From Peptococcaceae bacterium UBA6116 (GTDB lineage: Bacteria > Bacillota > Desulfitobacteriia > Desulfitobacteriales > Syntrophobotulaceae), in assembly GCA_002423425.1 (NCBI GenBank), contig DIWC01000049.1, positions 163,452-189,858 of the forward strand: a stretch of DNA of 26,407 nt. Direction: 5' to 3'. Shown here piece by piece: positions 1 through 8,424 of the stretch; the stretch's first letter is position 1, and every line of letters starts with the position of its first letter. A program made the translations under genes and the position numbers. The notes below the pieces were generated by a model. The model was given only the letters and a program-made list of their open reading frames with translations, made no database searches and was not told the DNA's origin.

Positions 1-101
1 TCTCATCCCAAGCCATGGAACAATAGGCACGAGATGAGACAACAGGATTCCTAATAATCCTAAGTAAGTCTAATTTATTCGGAAGAACTTAATTATCCTC
101 A
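1..101. other. Left-edge intergenic stretch downstream of leuA
   Basis: This stretch lies downstream of leuA and holds no gene I can support. On the minus strand a short hydrophobic frame (reading LGLLGILLSHLVPIVPWLG) runs off the left edge. It could begin at a TTG near position 36, behind a weak AGGA, and be the start of a membrane protein following leuA. On the plus strand a frame ends with a stop at 52-54 and could be the tail of an incoming gene. Too little is visible to choose between them. Confidence 0.2.
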
Positions 102-1637
102 CTAACGAGTCTTAATATTAATCCAGCCTTTATCCAACGCTCTGTTTACTGCCTGTAAATATGCTTTAACACTGGCTTCAATAATATCAGGACTTACACC
201 CCTGCCGGCAAAATTATGGTCTTCAAACCTAACCGTAACCGTAACCTCTCCCTGAGAATCTTCACCGTGATCGATAGCTTGAAGAGAATAATTCAATAGT
301 TTACCGTCTACACCGATAATTTTGTCAATCGCCTTGTAGGCAGCTGCTACAGGCCCATCGCCATAGGCGGCTTTGATTAGTTCCTCATTGTCGTCGTCAC
401 AGTTTTTATGCCATAAACCGATGGTTGCCGTGGGTTTAAGGTTGTTTCCGCTAATAATTTGCCAGTAGTTAAGAGTCAAATGTTCTGCAGAATCCGGAGT
501 TTCAGTAAGAGCAAATAGATCGGCAGCCGTAATGACCTTTTTCTTTTCGGCCAGAAGCTTAAATTCATCGAACAGTTTCTGAAATCGCTCATCTGAAACT
601 TCCAGGCCCAAGTCATCTAAAGACTGTCTGATCGCATGCCGGCCTGAATGCTTTCCTAAAACAATCGTATTCATATCGTGTCCAATAGAGTCAGGTGACA
701 TTATTTCATAAGTTGAACGTTCCTTCAATACCCCGTCCTGATGTATTCCCGACTCATGAGCAAAAGCATTTTTGCCGACGACAGCTTTGTTAGGCTGAAT
801 CATCATCCCGCTTAAGCGGCTGACAATACCGCTTGTACGTGTAATCTCGCGCGTCACAATTCTTGATTCGACCTGATAAATGTCTTTCCTGGTATACAAA
901 GCCATTGCCAGTTCTTCAAGCGCCGCATTGCCTGCTCTTTCGCCTAACCCGTTGACCGTACATTCTATTTGCTGAACCCCTGCCCCAACAGCCGCCAGTG
1001 AATTAGCCACTGCCAGCCCAAGATCATTGTGGCAGTGAACACTGACTTTTACTTTTTCAATCCCGTCGGTCTTCGCCATAATCTGTTTGATAAACCCGGC
1101 GAATTCTTCCGGCATAGCATAACCAACAGTATCAGGAATATTCAAGACTGTTGCTCCTGCTTTGATAGCCAGAGAAAAGATCCTCGCAAGATAATCAACA
1201 TCACTGCGGGAAGCATCCTCGGCACTGAATTCGACATCATTGACTTTTGACTTTGCCAGTTCCACAGCATACTTGGCCTGTTCCAAAACCTGCTCCGGAG
1301 TTTTTCTTAATTTATACTGCATATGAATCGGGGAGGTGGCAATAAAAGTATGAATACGGGGACTTTCAGCCCTTTGGATTGCTTCCCAGGCCCTTTCGAT
1401 ATCCTTAGCATCCGCTCTGGCCAAGGCTGCAATCGTTGTGTTTCTGACCTTTTCGGCTATCACAGAGACAGACTCGAAATCCCCTATGGACGTAACGGGA
1501 AAACCGGCTTCGATAACATCTACGCCAAGTTTTTCCAGTTGGAGGGCAATTTGAAGTTTTTCTTCAATATTCAATGCCACTCCAGGTGATTGTTCACCGT
1601 CTCTTAATGTTGTATCAAAAAACTCAATGCGTCTCAC
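102..1637 (-). CDS. leuA: 2-isopropylmalate synthase
   Basis: Condenses acetyl-CoA with 2-oxoisovalerate to 2-isopropylmalate, the first committed step of leucine synthesis; cytoplasmic. The 511-residue length is normal for the long LeuA type. Seen: the DTTLRDGEQSPG signature at residues 8-19 at the start of the TIM barrel, the metal-binding HCHNDLG at 201-207, GERAGN at 232-237, and a C-terminal region (about 390-511) matching the LeuA allosteric domain that senses leucine in this family. The start is GTG at 1637, with GGGGAGGAG eight bases upstream; an ATG lying between them is out of frame and closes after three codons, so GTG is preferred. It is the last visible gene of the ilvD-ilvB-ilvN-ilvC-leuA run, 67 bases after ilvC. 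leuCDB is not in the window. Confidence 0.97.
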   Translation of the reverse strand: MRRIEFFDTTLRDGEQSPGVALNIEEKLQIALQLEKLGVDVIEAGFPVTSIGDFESVSVIAEKVRNTTIAALARADAKDIERAWEAIQRAESPRIHTFIATSPIHMQYKLRKTPEQVLEQAKYAVELAKSKVNDVEFSAEDASRSDVDYLARIFSLAIKAGATVLNIPDTVGYAMPEEFAGFIKQIMAKTDGIEKVKVSVHCHNDLGLAVANSLAAVGAGVQQIECTVNGLGERAGNAALEELAMALYTRKDIYQVESRIVTREITRTSGIVSRLSGMMIQPNKAVVGKNAFAHESGIHQDGVLKERSTYEIMSPDSIGHDMNTIVLGKHSGRHAIRQSLDDLGLEVSDERFQKLFDEFKLLAEKKKVITAADLFALTETPDSAEHLTLNYWQIISGNNLKPTATIGLWHKNCDDDNEELIKAAYGDGPVAAAYKAIDKIIGVDGKLLNYSLQAIDHGEDSQGEVTVTVRFEDHNFAGRGVSPDIIEASVKAYLQAVNRALDKGWINIKTR

Positions 1638-1704
1638 TCTGCCATCTCCTCCCCAACTTCCAAGTTATATTATCTCTACAAGTAATATTCAATGAATAAA
1701 TATC

Positions 1705-2703
1705 TTATTTCTTTTTCTTAAGCCACGGCATCATTGCCCGCAGTTCTTTACCGACTTTCTCAATCGGATGTTGCTCATCAATCCGTGTCAAAGCATTAAA
1801 TACCGGTCTGCCAACTTGGCTTTCTAATAACCATTCTCTGGCAAACTCCCCGGACTGGATTTCACTTAGGACTTGACGCATTTCTGCGCGGGTCTCTTCG
1901 GTAATGATACGTCTGCCGATCATTAAATCCCCATACTGAGCTGTATCGGAGATGGAGTAACGCATATTGCTGATGCCGCCTTCATACATCAGGTCAACGA
2001 TGAGCTTTAATTCGTGTAAGCATTCGAAATAAGCACTTTCAGGCTGATAACCGGCTTCTACCAATGTGTCAAACCCTGCCCTGACCAACTCTGTTACTCC
2101 GCCGCAAAGAACAACCTGCTCGCCAAAAAGGTCAGTTTCAGTTTCTTCTTTGAATGTTGTTTCTAACAAACCAGTACGGGTACAGCCAATCCCTTTGGCA
2201 TAAGCCAAACCAATTTTATGGGCATTCCCGGTTGCATCCTGGTAAACAGCGATTAACCCCGGAGTACCAGCCCCTTCTTCATACGTACGTCTAACCATAT
2301 GTCCCGGGCTTTTGGGAGCAATCATAATGACGTCAACATCAGCCGGAGGTACAATCTGACCATAATGGATATTAAAGCCATGGGAAAAGACTAATACTTT
2401 ACCGGCTTTCATATGAGGAAGGATTTCTTCCTTATAAACCTTGCCCTGTTGTTCATCGGGAAGAAGAATCTGGATAATATCCGCCTTAGAAGCCGCTTCG
2501 GCAACTGTCATAACTTTTAGTCCGGCTGCCTCAGCCTGAGCCCATCTGGCACTTCCTTTACGCAAGCCTACAATAACGTCTAATCCGGATTCATTAAGAT
2601 TTTGCGATTGGGCATGCCCCTGACTTCCCCAGCCCATGACAGCTATCTTTTTCCCCTTTAGAATTCCTAAATCCGCATCTGCATCGTAATAAATCTTAGC
2701 CAT
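1705..2703 (-). CDS. ilvC: Ketol-acid reductoisomerase (class I)
   Basis: Isomerises and reduces 2-acetolactate or 2-aceto-2-hydroxybutyrate to the dihydroxyacids of valine and isoleucine synthesis, with NAD(P)H and magnesium. At 332 residues it is the short class I form. Seen: the Rossmann motif GWGSQGH at residues 24-30; the cofactor-selecting loop LRKGSARW at 47-54, whose basic residues and serine fit NADPH preference; catalytic-region HGF at 108-110; and the knotted C-terminal domain with metal ligands D191 and E195 in TETDLFGE. The start is ATG at 2703 behind AGGAGAG. It follows ilvN by 67 bases on the same strand, and its product feeds IlvD from the same operon. Confidence 0.97.
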   Translation of the reverse strand: MAKIYYDADADLGILKGKKIAVMGWGSQGHAQSQNLNESGLDVIVGLRKGSARWAQAEAAGLKVMTVAEAASKADIIQILLPDEQQGKVYKEEILPHMKAGKVLVFSHGFNIHYGQIVPPADVDVIMIAPKSPGHMVRRTYEEGAGTPGLIAVYQDATGNAHKIGLAYAKGIGCTRTGLLETTFKEETETDLFGEQVVLCGGVTELVRAGFDTLVEAGYQPESAYFECLHELKLIVDLMYEGGISNMRYSISDTAQYGDLMIGRRIITEETRAEMRQVLSEIQSGEFAREWLLESQVGRPVFNALTRIDEQHPIEKVGKELRAMMPWLKKKK

Positions 2704-2770
2704 GTATTTACTCTCCTATTCATATATAATTTGATTATATTAGCACTATCGCTTAATCAACAGGATGGTA

Positions 2771-3250
2771 TCAGGTATCCGACCTTGCAATCGCAATCTT
2801 ACCCGTTCTGACCAGTTCCAAAATTCCGTAGGTTCTCATGGTTTTGATAAAAGCATCGATCTTTTCTTTATCCCCGGTTAATTCTATGGTCAGATTACTC
2901 CTACCCATATCTACAACCCGCCCTCGGAATATGTCAACAGTTTGCAGAACCTCAAGTCTGGTTTCAGTCTTAACTTTAACCCTGACCAGAGCCAGCTCCC
3001 GGTCAACGACTGCTTCGTTACTAAGGTTTGTAACCTTATGAACAACAACCAGTTTATGCAATTGTTTTGTAACCTGTTCAATAACCTGGCTATCCCCTTC
3101 AACCACAATTGTCATTACGGACAAACTTGGGTTTTCAGTTTGACAGACAGCCAAACTGAATATGTTATAGGCACGCCGGGCAAATAAGCCTGATATTCTT
3201 GCCAAAACCCCCGGATTATTCTCAACAAGAACAGCTAAGGTATGCAGCAT
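2771..3250 (-). CDS. ilvN: Acetolactate synthase small (regulatory) subunit
   Basis: Regulatory subunit of acetohydroxyacid synthase; in this family it activates the catalytic subunit and gives valine feedback inhibition. The 159-residue length is typical. Seen: an N-terminal ACT domain (about 1-75) beginning LAVLVENNPGVLARISGLF, followed by the small-subunit C-terminal domain with EVLQTVDIFRGRVVDMG. The gene begins inside the end of ilvB: stop and start share one base (TAATG), with GGAGG just upstream inside ilvB, so translation is very probably coupled for balanced subunit output. The symbol ilvN is used here for the single-ACT small subunit (ilvH in some annotations). Confidence 0.95.
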   Translation of the reverse strand: MLHTLAVLVENNPGVLARISGLFARRAYNIFSLAVCQTENPSLSVMTIVVEGDSQVIEQVTKQLHKLVVVHKVTNLSNEAVVDRELALVRVKVKTETRLEVLQTVDIFRGRVVDMGRSNLTIELTGDKEKIDAFIKTMRTYGILELVRTGKIAIARSDT

Positions 3251-5001
3251 TAGTCTACACCTCCCAGAACCTCAGTAATTACTTTACCGGAAGGAACCAT
3301 GGGAAGGACAACCTCATCCGGAGATATCGTGAAATCCAGCAGAACCGGACCCGGCGTGTTAATCGCTTCCAAGAGAGCCGGTTCGACTTGGTCAGGATGA
3401 TCAACCCTTATTCCTTTAATTCCATAGGCCTCAGCTACTTTAACAAAGTCAGGATTAGCGTGCAGCTGTATCTGGCTAAAACGCTCATTATAGAACATTT
3501 TTTGCATCTGTCTGACCATACCCAAAACACCGTTATTCATCAAAACAATTTTTATGGGAAGATCGTATTGAACAGTTGTGGCCAACTCGTGAATACTCAT
3601 TTGAAAAGAACCGTCTCCTGTCACCAGAAACACCAGACTATCCGGTTTGGCAAACTGGGCACCGATCGCAGCCGGGAAACCAAAGCCCATTGTACCCAGA
3701 CCGGCACTGGTAATAAATTGTCTGCCACTGGTAACAGGGTAAAACTGAGCCGCCCACATCTGATGCTGTCCGACATCGGTCGTAACGATGACGTTCTCTC
3801 CTCCGATCTTGCCCATTGCTTCAAGAATCGTCTGCGGGTTCAAATGACCGTCTTGTTCGTAACCCAAAGGATACTCCTGCTGCCATTTGCGCAATTGGGC
3901 CCACCAGCCGGTTATTTCGGGTGCCATTGCCTTTTTGCAAAGCTCATCCAAAACAAGTTTGGCATCTCCAACGATAGGAATGTGTGCTTTCACAACCTTA
4001 CCTATTTCAGCCGGGTCAACATCAATATGAATAATTTTAGCGTTGGTCGCGAAGCGGTGTTTCAGCCCGCTGGTGACCCTGTCGTCAAAGCGCACACCGA
4101 CAGCGATCAAAAGGTCACAATCATTGACAGCCAAATTGGCTGTGATCGTTCCATGCATGCCAACCATCCCAAGAAGATTAGGATGCTTGCTCTGTACACT
4201 TCCTATACCCATCAGCGTAGTAACAACCGGAATATTTACCTTATCGATAAGTTCCCTTAAAATAGATCCCGCACCCGAGGTAATTACCCCTCCTCCGGCA
4301 TAGACAATTGGCTTCTTGCTTTGCGCTAAGGCTTTGGCAGCCTCATTGATCTGTCCGGAATTTCCTTTGGTAAAATATTTGTAACTCGGCAGAGATAATT
4401 TAGGAGCATGGGGATCAATAACATCAGCCGCCATAATATCTTTAGGCAAATCGATCAGTACCGGTCCGGGACGACCGGTCCCTGCAATATGAAAAGCTTC
4501 TTTAACAATCCTCGGGATATCCTTGGCATCTTTAACCAAATAGGAATGTTTGGTTATCGGCAGGGTCATCCCGGTAATATCAACTTCCTGGAAAGAATCG
4601 GTTCCAAGCAGATTGGTAGGGACCTGACCGGTAATAACTACCAGCGGTACCGAATCCATATAAGCATTGGCAATTCCGGTGACCATATTGGAAGCACCTG
4701 GACCTGATGTTGCTAAACACACACCAACCTTACCGCTTACCCGGGCATAGCCATCAGCCGCATGAACAGCGGCTTGCTCATGTCTAGGCAGTATGTGTTT
4801 TATCGAGCTGTCGAGTAAAGCATCATACAGGGTAAGAAGGACTCCGCCGGGATAACCAAATATTACTTCGACTCCTTCTTTCTCCAAGACATCCAACAGA
4901 GCTTTGGCGCCATTGTATCTGCCTGAGGCAAGAATTTCTTCATCTTCCCAGGTAAACTCAGGATCTCTGGCCCTATAAATATCTTGTTCGAACTTACCCA
5001 T
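3250..5001 (-). CDS. ilvB: Acetolactate synthase large (catalytic) subunit
   Basis: Thiamine-diphosphate enzyme that joins two pyruvates to 2-acetolactate, or pyruvate plus 2-oxobutyrate to 2-aceto-2-hydroxybutyrate. The protein has 583 residues, including an N-terminal extension of about 28 before the usual GAKALLDVLEKEGV start of the fold. Seen: catalytic glutamate E75 in LPRHEQAAVHAADGYAR, a central domain with FDDRVTSG, and the TPP/Mg motif GDGSF at 462-466 closing with NN at 489-490. The start is ATG at 5001, three bases after the ilvD stop, with AAGGAGG lying inside the end of ilvD. The tight spacing to ilvD and the 1-base overlap with ilvN show a single transcriptional unit. Confidence 0.97.
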   Translation of the reverse strand: MGKFEQDIYRARDPEFTWEDEEILASGRYNGAKALLDVLEKEGVEVIFGYPGGVLLTLYDALLDSSIKHILPRHEQAAVHAADGYARVSGKVGVCLATSGPGASNMVTGIANAYMDSVPLVVITGQVPTNLLGTDSFQEVDITGMTLPITKHSYLVKDAKDIPRIVKEAFHIAGTGRPGPVLIDLPKDIMAADVIDPHAPKLSLPSYKYFTKGNSGQINEAAKALAQSKKPIVYAGGGVITSGAGSILRELIDKVNIPVVTTLMGIGSVQSKHPNLLGMVGMHGTITANLAVNDCDLLIAVGVRFDDRVTSGLKHRFATNAKIIHIDVDPAEIGKVVKAHIPIVGDAKLVLDELCKKAMAPEITGWWAQLRKWQQEYPLGYEQDGHLNPQTILEAMGKIGGENVIVTTDVGQHQMWAAQFYPVTSGRQFITSAGLGTMGFGFPAAIGAQFAKPDSLVFLVTGDGSFQMSIHELATTVQYDLPIKIVLMNNGVLGMVRQMQKMFYNERFSQIQLHANPDFVKVAEAYGIKGIRVDHPDQVEPALLEAINTPGPVLLDFTISPDEVVLPMVPSGKVITEVLGGVD

Positions 5002-5004
5002 TAC

Positions 5005-6702
5005 TTAATCCTCCTTATTCGATCTGAAAGCAGCTCCTTTATTTGCTGATTGTACAAACTGGGCATAACGCCCAAGATAACCGGTCCGGCCTGCTACTTG
5101 GCAGGCTTTAGCCAATCCTTTAGCCGGATCGAACATTTTTCTTCTCTCGGCTTTTTCCTGTTCCGGTAAAAGCCAGTCGATGGTTCTTTTTTCTAAATCT
5201 ATCCTAATAATATCTCCATTTTCAACAAAGGCTATTTCTCCGCCTAAGGCTGCTTCCGGAGAAATATGGCCGATAGAGAAACCCCTGCTGCCGCCTGAAA
5301 AGCGGCCATCGGTCAGCAGTGCTACCGAAGAATCCAGACCCATCCCGGCCAGAGTTGAAGTCGGGCCAAGCATCTCTCTCATTCCGGGGCCCCCTTTCGG
5401 TCCTTCATAGCGAATAATCACTACATCGCCTGCTATGATTTTCCCGCTGCGGATAGCATCGGCTGCTGCATCTTCGCCATCAAAGACTTTGGCCGCCCCT
5501 TCAAAAACTAAGTCCCGTTCAGCCAAGGCCCCTACTTTTATGACTGCGCCCTGCGGTGCCAAGTTTCCAAAAAGTATACTCAAGCCGCCTTTGGACGAAT
5601 AAGGGTTAGCCAAAGAACGAATAATATTATTGTCCTTAATTGGGGCATTGTTTAGTCTTTCGGCCAGAGTGCAGCCGGAAACCGTCTTGACCGAACCATC
5701 TATCAGACCGGCGTCTAATAGAGTTTTTAGAACCGCACTTATGCCGCCTGCTTCGTTAAGATCAACAAGATAATGACCGTTAACCGCAGGACTTAATTTG
5801 CATATTTGGGGTGTTTTATCACTTATAAAATTAACATCAGCCAAATCAAATTCAATTTCTCCCTCAAAGGCGATCGCCGGAAGATGAAGGATAGTATTAG
5901 TAGAACAGCCTAAAGCCATATCTGCCGCTACTCCATTGGTAATAGAGGCTTTATTAACGATATCACGGGGACGGACATCGTCACGCCAAAGATTCATTAC
6001 CTGATAGCCGCTCTCCTTAGCAAGCAGGATTCTTTCCGAATAGACAGCCGGAATCGTTCCGTTACCAGGCAAAGCCATCCCCAAAACTTCAGTCAGACAG
6101 TTCATAGAATTGGCCGTAAACATTCCGGCGCAGGAACCACAAGTAGGACAAGCCTTTTGTTCCATTCCTTTTAACCATTCTTCCTTTTCTTGTCCGCTAT
6201 GCACCTTGCCGACGGCTTCAAAGAGAGTAATCAAATTAACGTCTTTACCTTCAAAACGTCCAGGAAGCATAGGTCCTCCGCTAACCACTATAGCCGGCAG
6301 GTTAAGCCGCATCGCGGCCATCATCATTCCCGGAACAATCTTATCACAGCTTGGAATAAATACCAGGGCATCTAAACAATGAGCCCTAGCCATTATTTCA
6401 ATGGAGTCGGCAATCAGTTCCCTGCTGGCAAGGGAAAAATGCATTCCCTCATGTCCCATGGCAATTCCATCACATACCCCGATCGTTGGAAATTCAAGCG
6501 GAGTCCCTCCGTTTTCCCTAACCCCGGCTTTTACTGCTTCTGTGATTTGCCGGAGATGCATATGACCAGGAACTAATTCGTTAAATGAATTGACTACGCC
6601 AACCAAAGGTTTCTCTATTTCCCTGTCTGTCAAACCGAGTGCCTTAAAAAGCGACCGGTGTGGCGCCCTGTCAACTCCTTTTTTTACTGCGTCACTGTTC
6701 AT
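5005..6702 (-). CDS. ilvD: Dihydroxy-acid dehydratase
   Basis: Dehydrates 2,3-dihydroxyisovalerate and its isoleucine homologue to the 2-oxoacids, using an iron-sulfur cluster. The 565-residue length is typical. Seen: CDGIAMGHEGM at 77-87, PSCDKIVPGMMM at 118-129 with C119, and ACPTCGSCAGMFTANSMNC with C185, C188 and C191. The N-terminal segment reads VPGHMHL, as in E. coli IlvD (the oxygen-labile [4Fe-4S] enzyme), not the TPCN version of [2Fe-2S] enzymes, which fits an anaerobe. The start is ATG at 6702 behind AAGGAAG. It is the first gene of the operon, behind a long leader and a candidate promoter near 6957-6985. Confidence 0.97.
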   Translation of the reverse strand: MNSDAVKKGVDRAPHRSLFKALGLTDREIEKPLVGVVNSFNELVPGHMHLRQITEAVKAGVRENGGTPLEFPTIGVCDGIAMGHEGMHFSLASRELIADSIEIMARAHCLDALVFIPSCDKIVPGMMMAAMRLNLPAIVVSGGPMLPGRFEGKDVNLITLFEAVGKVHSGQEKEEWLKGMEQKACPTCGSCAGMFTANSMNCLTEVLGMALPGNGTIPAVYSERILLAKESGYQVMNLWRDDVRPRDIVNKASITNGVAADMALGCSTNTILHLPAIAFEGEIEFDLADVNFISDKTPQICKLSPAVNGHYLVDLNEAGGISAVLKTLLDAGLIDGSVKTVSGCTLAERLNNAPIKDNNIIRSLANPYSSKGGLSILFGNLAPQGAVIKVGALAERDLVFEGAAKVFDGEDAAADAIRSGKIIAGDVVIIRYEGPKGGPGMREMLGPTSTLAGMGLDSSVALLTDGRFSGGSRGFSIGHISPEAALGGEIAFVENGDIIRIDLEKRTIDWLLPEQEKAERRKMFDPAKGLAKACQVAGRTGYLGRYAQFVQSANKGAAFRSNKED

Positions 6703-6927
6703 ATGTCCGCTTCCTTTCTATATAAAATCAAGCGATTTAATCCTCTGACTAAGACTTGCACTCTCTTGTTAAAAAAATAATATATTTTATAATAATATCT
6801 ATAATACTACTATATTTATACTACTACTATAAAAAAGCAAAAAAAAAGTCCTTCTTATAGAAAAAAACATGTAACTCCATCCCGAAACTTTCCTCACGTG
6901 CATTTAAGTATTTTAAAAAAGCGGCAG

Positions 6928-6941
6928 TGTGTTATAGCACA
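6928..6941. promoter_or_regulatory. 14-bp dyad, possible operator in the ilvD leader
   Basis: TGTGTTATAGCACA is a near-perfect palindrome (12 of 14 positions symmetric). It sits about 10-25 bases downstream of the inferred ilvD transcription start, a usual place for a repressor site. The cognate regulator is unknown; the half-site spacing does not fit the standard CRP/FNR site and it is not a CodY box. Confidence 0.3.
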
Positions 6942-6956
6942 TAAGTATTTTTTTAT

Positions 6957-6985
6957 AGTGTAAATGATACAGTTATAAGTGTCAA
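6957..6985 (-). promoter_or_regulatory. Candidate sigma-A promoter for the ilvD operon
   Basis: Read on the minus strand, TTGACA (6985-6980) is followed after exactly 17 bases by TACACT (6962-6957). This would start transcription near 6950 and leave a leader of about 250 bases before ilvD. The -35 is perfect; the -10 matches four of six positions. The leader is very AT-rich. Confidence 0.5.
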
Positions 6986-7035
6986 GTCTTCTAAAGAAAT
7001 ATGGCTTTTGTTACGACTTTTCCGGGAAAAATTTC

Positions 7036-7064
7036 TTGCCAAACCAAATAAAAACTGATATAAT
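7036..7064 (+). promoter_or_regulatory. Sigma-A promoter for hom-thrB
   Basis: TTGCCA (7036-7041), 17 bases, then a perfect TATAAT (7059-7064). Transcription should start near 7071, giving a leader of about 45 bases with AGGAGG at 7103-7108 before the hom ATG. A 13-base inverted repeat, TTTTCCGGGAAAA at 7018-7030, lies just upstream of the -35 and could bind a regulator. Confidence 0.75.
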
Positions 7065-7115
7065 GTCCACTGAGTAAACACAAGCGTTCCTCAAGCAAGG
7101 ATAGGAGGTTTTTAT

Positions 7116-8414
7116 ATGAAACGAATCGTGATCGGTTTATTAGGCTTAGGCACAGTCGGTAGCGGAGTGGCTTCTATCTTAAGAACAAATCGTTATGATA
7201 TAAATTGCCGGACAAATTCGGATATCATTATTAAGAAAGCATTGGTTCGTAATCTTCTTCAGGATAGACCATATAGTGAAGACATTCAATTAACTGATAA
7301 TCCGTTTGATATTCTCCATGACCCGGAAATCAATATTGTCGTTGAGGTTATGGGGGGAATTGAGCCAACCCGTTCCTATATCCTCGAGGCTTTGAGTCAA
7401 GGAAAAAATGTTATTACAGCCAACAAGGATCTCTTAGCCTCTCATGGCAGCGAATTATTTGCCGCTGCCGACCAAAATGGCTGCGATTTATATTTTGAGG
7501 CTAGTGTGGCGGGCGGTATTCCCATTATCGCAGCTTTAAGACAGTCTCTGACGGCCAACAAAATCTCTTCCCTTATTGGTATCATAAATGGTACGACGAA
7601 CTATATTCTGTCTGCTATGACCGAACAAGGACGCGATTTCGACGAAGTACTCCAAGAGGCTCAAGAACTCGGATACGCTGAGGCGGATCCTACTTCCGAT
7701 GTCGAAGGACTGGATGCTGCCCGCAAATTAGCAATCCTTTCTACCCTGGCGTTCAATACCACAGTCACTTATGAACAAGTTTTTGTCGAAGGTATCTCCA
7801 AAGTTTCCAAGGCAGACATCAAATATGCAGATGAACTGGACTGTGTGATTAAACTTCTGGCTATAGCCAAAAATGAGGACGGAGAAATTGAAGTCAGGGT
7901 ACACCCTGCCCTTCTTCCCAAGAAACATCCTCTTGCTACTATTAATGGAGTATTTAATGCGATCTACCTTGTCGGAGATGCACTTGGAGAAACCATGTTT
8001 TATGGTAAAGGTGCCGGCTCGCTTCCTACCGGAAGCGCGGTAGTCTCTGATATTATTCAAATCGTACGCAATATGGAATCGGGTTCTAAAGGTTTAATTA
8101 ACAGCAGTTGCTATCAGAATTTTCCGCTTAAAGCAGTAGATGATTTTACTACCGGCTATTACATTCGTATAAAGGTAAAGGATGAGCCCCGGGTATTTGC
8201 TAACGTGGCCTTGTTTTTTGCCGAAGCCGGCATAAGCTTTCATTCCATTATTCAAAAACCTCGTCCCGACAGGAGTGCGGAAATAGTACTTGTTACCCAC
8301 CCCTGTAAAGAGAGACAGCTTCGTCAGGCCCTTGATTCTTTAAACAGCTACAGTAAGCTCGATAAAATCTATAATGTCCTGCGCCTTGAGACCAGCGGGT
8401 CACTTTCCTCCTGA
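7116..8414 (+). CDS. hom: Homoserine dehydrogenase
   Basis: NAD(P)H-dependent reduction of aspartate semialdehyde to homoserine, the branch-point precursor of threonine and methionine. The 432-residue length is typical of the monofunctional Gram-positive enzyme. Seen: the nucleotide-binding GLLGLGTVGSGV at residues 7-18, the catalytic-domain block GIINGTTNYILSAM and ELGYAEADPTSDVEGLDAARK, and a C-terminal ACT domain beginning near YYIRIKVKDEPRVFANVA, the usual site of threonine feedback control. The start is ATG at 7116 with AGGAGG seven bases upstream, 45 bases from the predicted transcription start. It is followed ten bases later by thrB, so the pair forms an operon. No thrC or aspartokinase gene is in the window. 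Confidence 0.97.
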   Translation: MKRIVIGLLGLGTVGSGVASILRTNRYDINCRTNSDIIIKKALVRNLLQDRPYSEDIQLTDNPFDILHDPEINIVVEVMGGIEPTRSYILEALSQGKNVITANKDLLASHGSELFAAADQNGCDLYFEASVAGGIPIIAALRQSLTANKISSLIGIINGTTNYILSAMTEQGRDFDEVLQEAQELGYAEADPTSDVEGLDAARKLAILSTLAFNTTVTYEQVFVEGISKVSKADIKYADELDCVIKLLAIAKNEDGEIEVRVHPALLPKKHPLATINGVFNAIYLVGDALGETMFYGKGAGSLPTGSAVVSDIIQIVRNMESGSKGLINSSCYQNFPLKAVDDFTTGYYIRIKVKDEPRVFANVALFFAEAGISFHSIIQKPRPDRSAEIVLVTHPCKERQLRQALDSLNSYSKLDKIYNVLRLETSGSLSS

Positions 8415-8424
8415 GGAGGAACAG

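Larger units (their letters stand above)
6703..7115. other. Divergent ilvD / hom control region
   Basis: This 413-base region lies between two divergent amino acid operons. It holds a candidate promoter for each direction, a dyad near each promoter, and a very AT-rich block (about 6770-6870) of mixed TAT and ACT runs in the ilvD leader. I searched both strands by eye for the T-box core (AGGGTGGNACCGCG) and a leucine-type attenuator terminator and found neither. No convincing gene lies here. Confidence 0.6.

Noticed and set aside
3199..4260. Long plus-strand open frame opposite ilvB.
   Set aside because: An antisense shadow of ilvB with no family resemblance; the minus-strand gene has all catalytic motifs.
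6820..6880. A 17-codon phenylalanine-rich frame (MELHVFFYKKDFFFAFL) on the minus strand in the ilvD leader, behind GAGG.
   Set aside because: Its composition comes from T runs, it is not rich in leucine, isoleucine or valine, and no attenuator hairpin follows, so it is not a convincing leader peptide.
8374..8424. Upstream start for homoserine kinase.
   Set aside because: No ribosome binding site and it overlaps hom; the ATG at 8425 has a strong site and the family-typical N-terminus.
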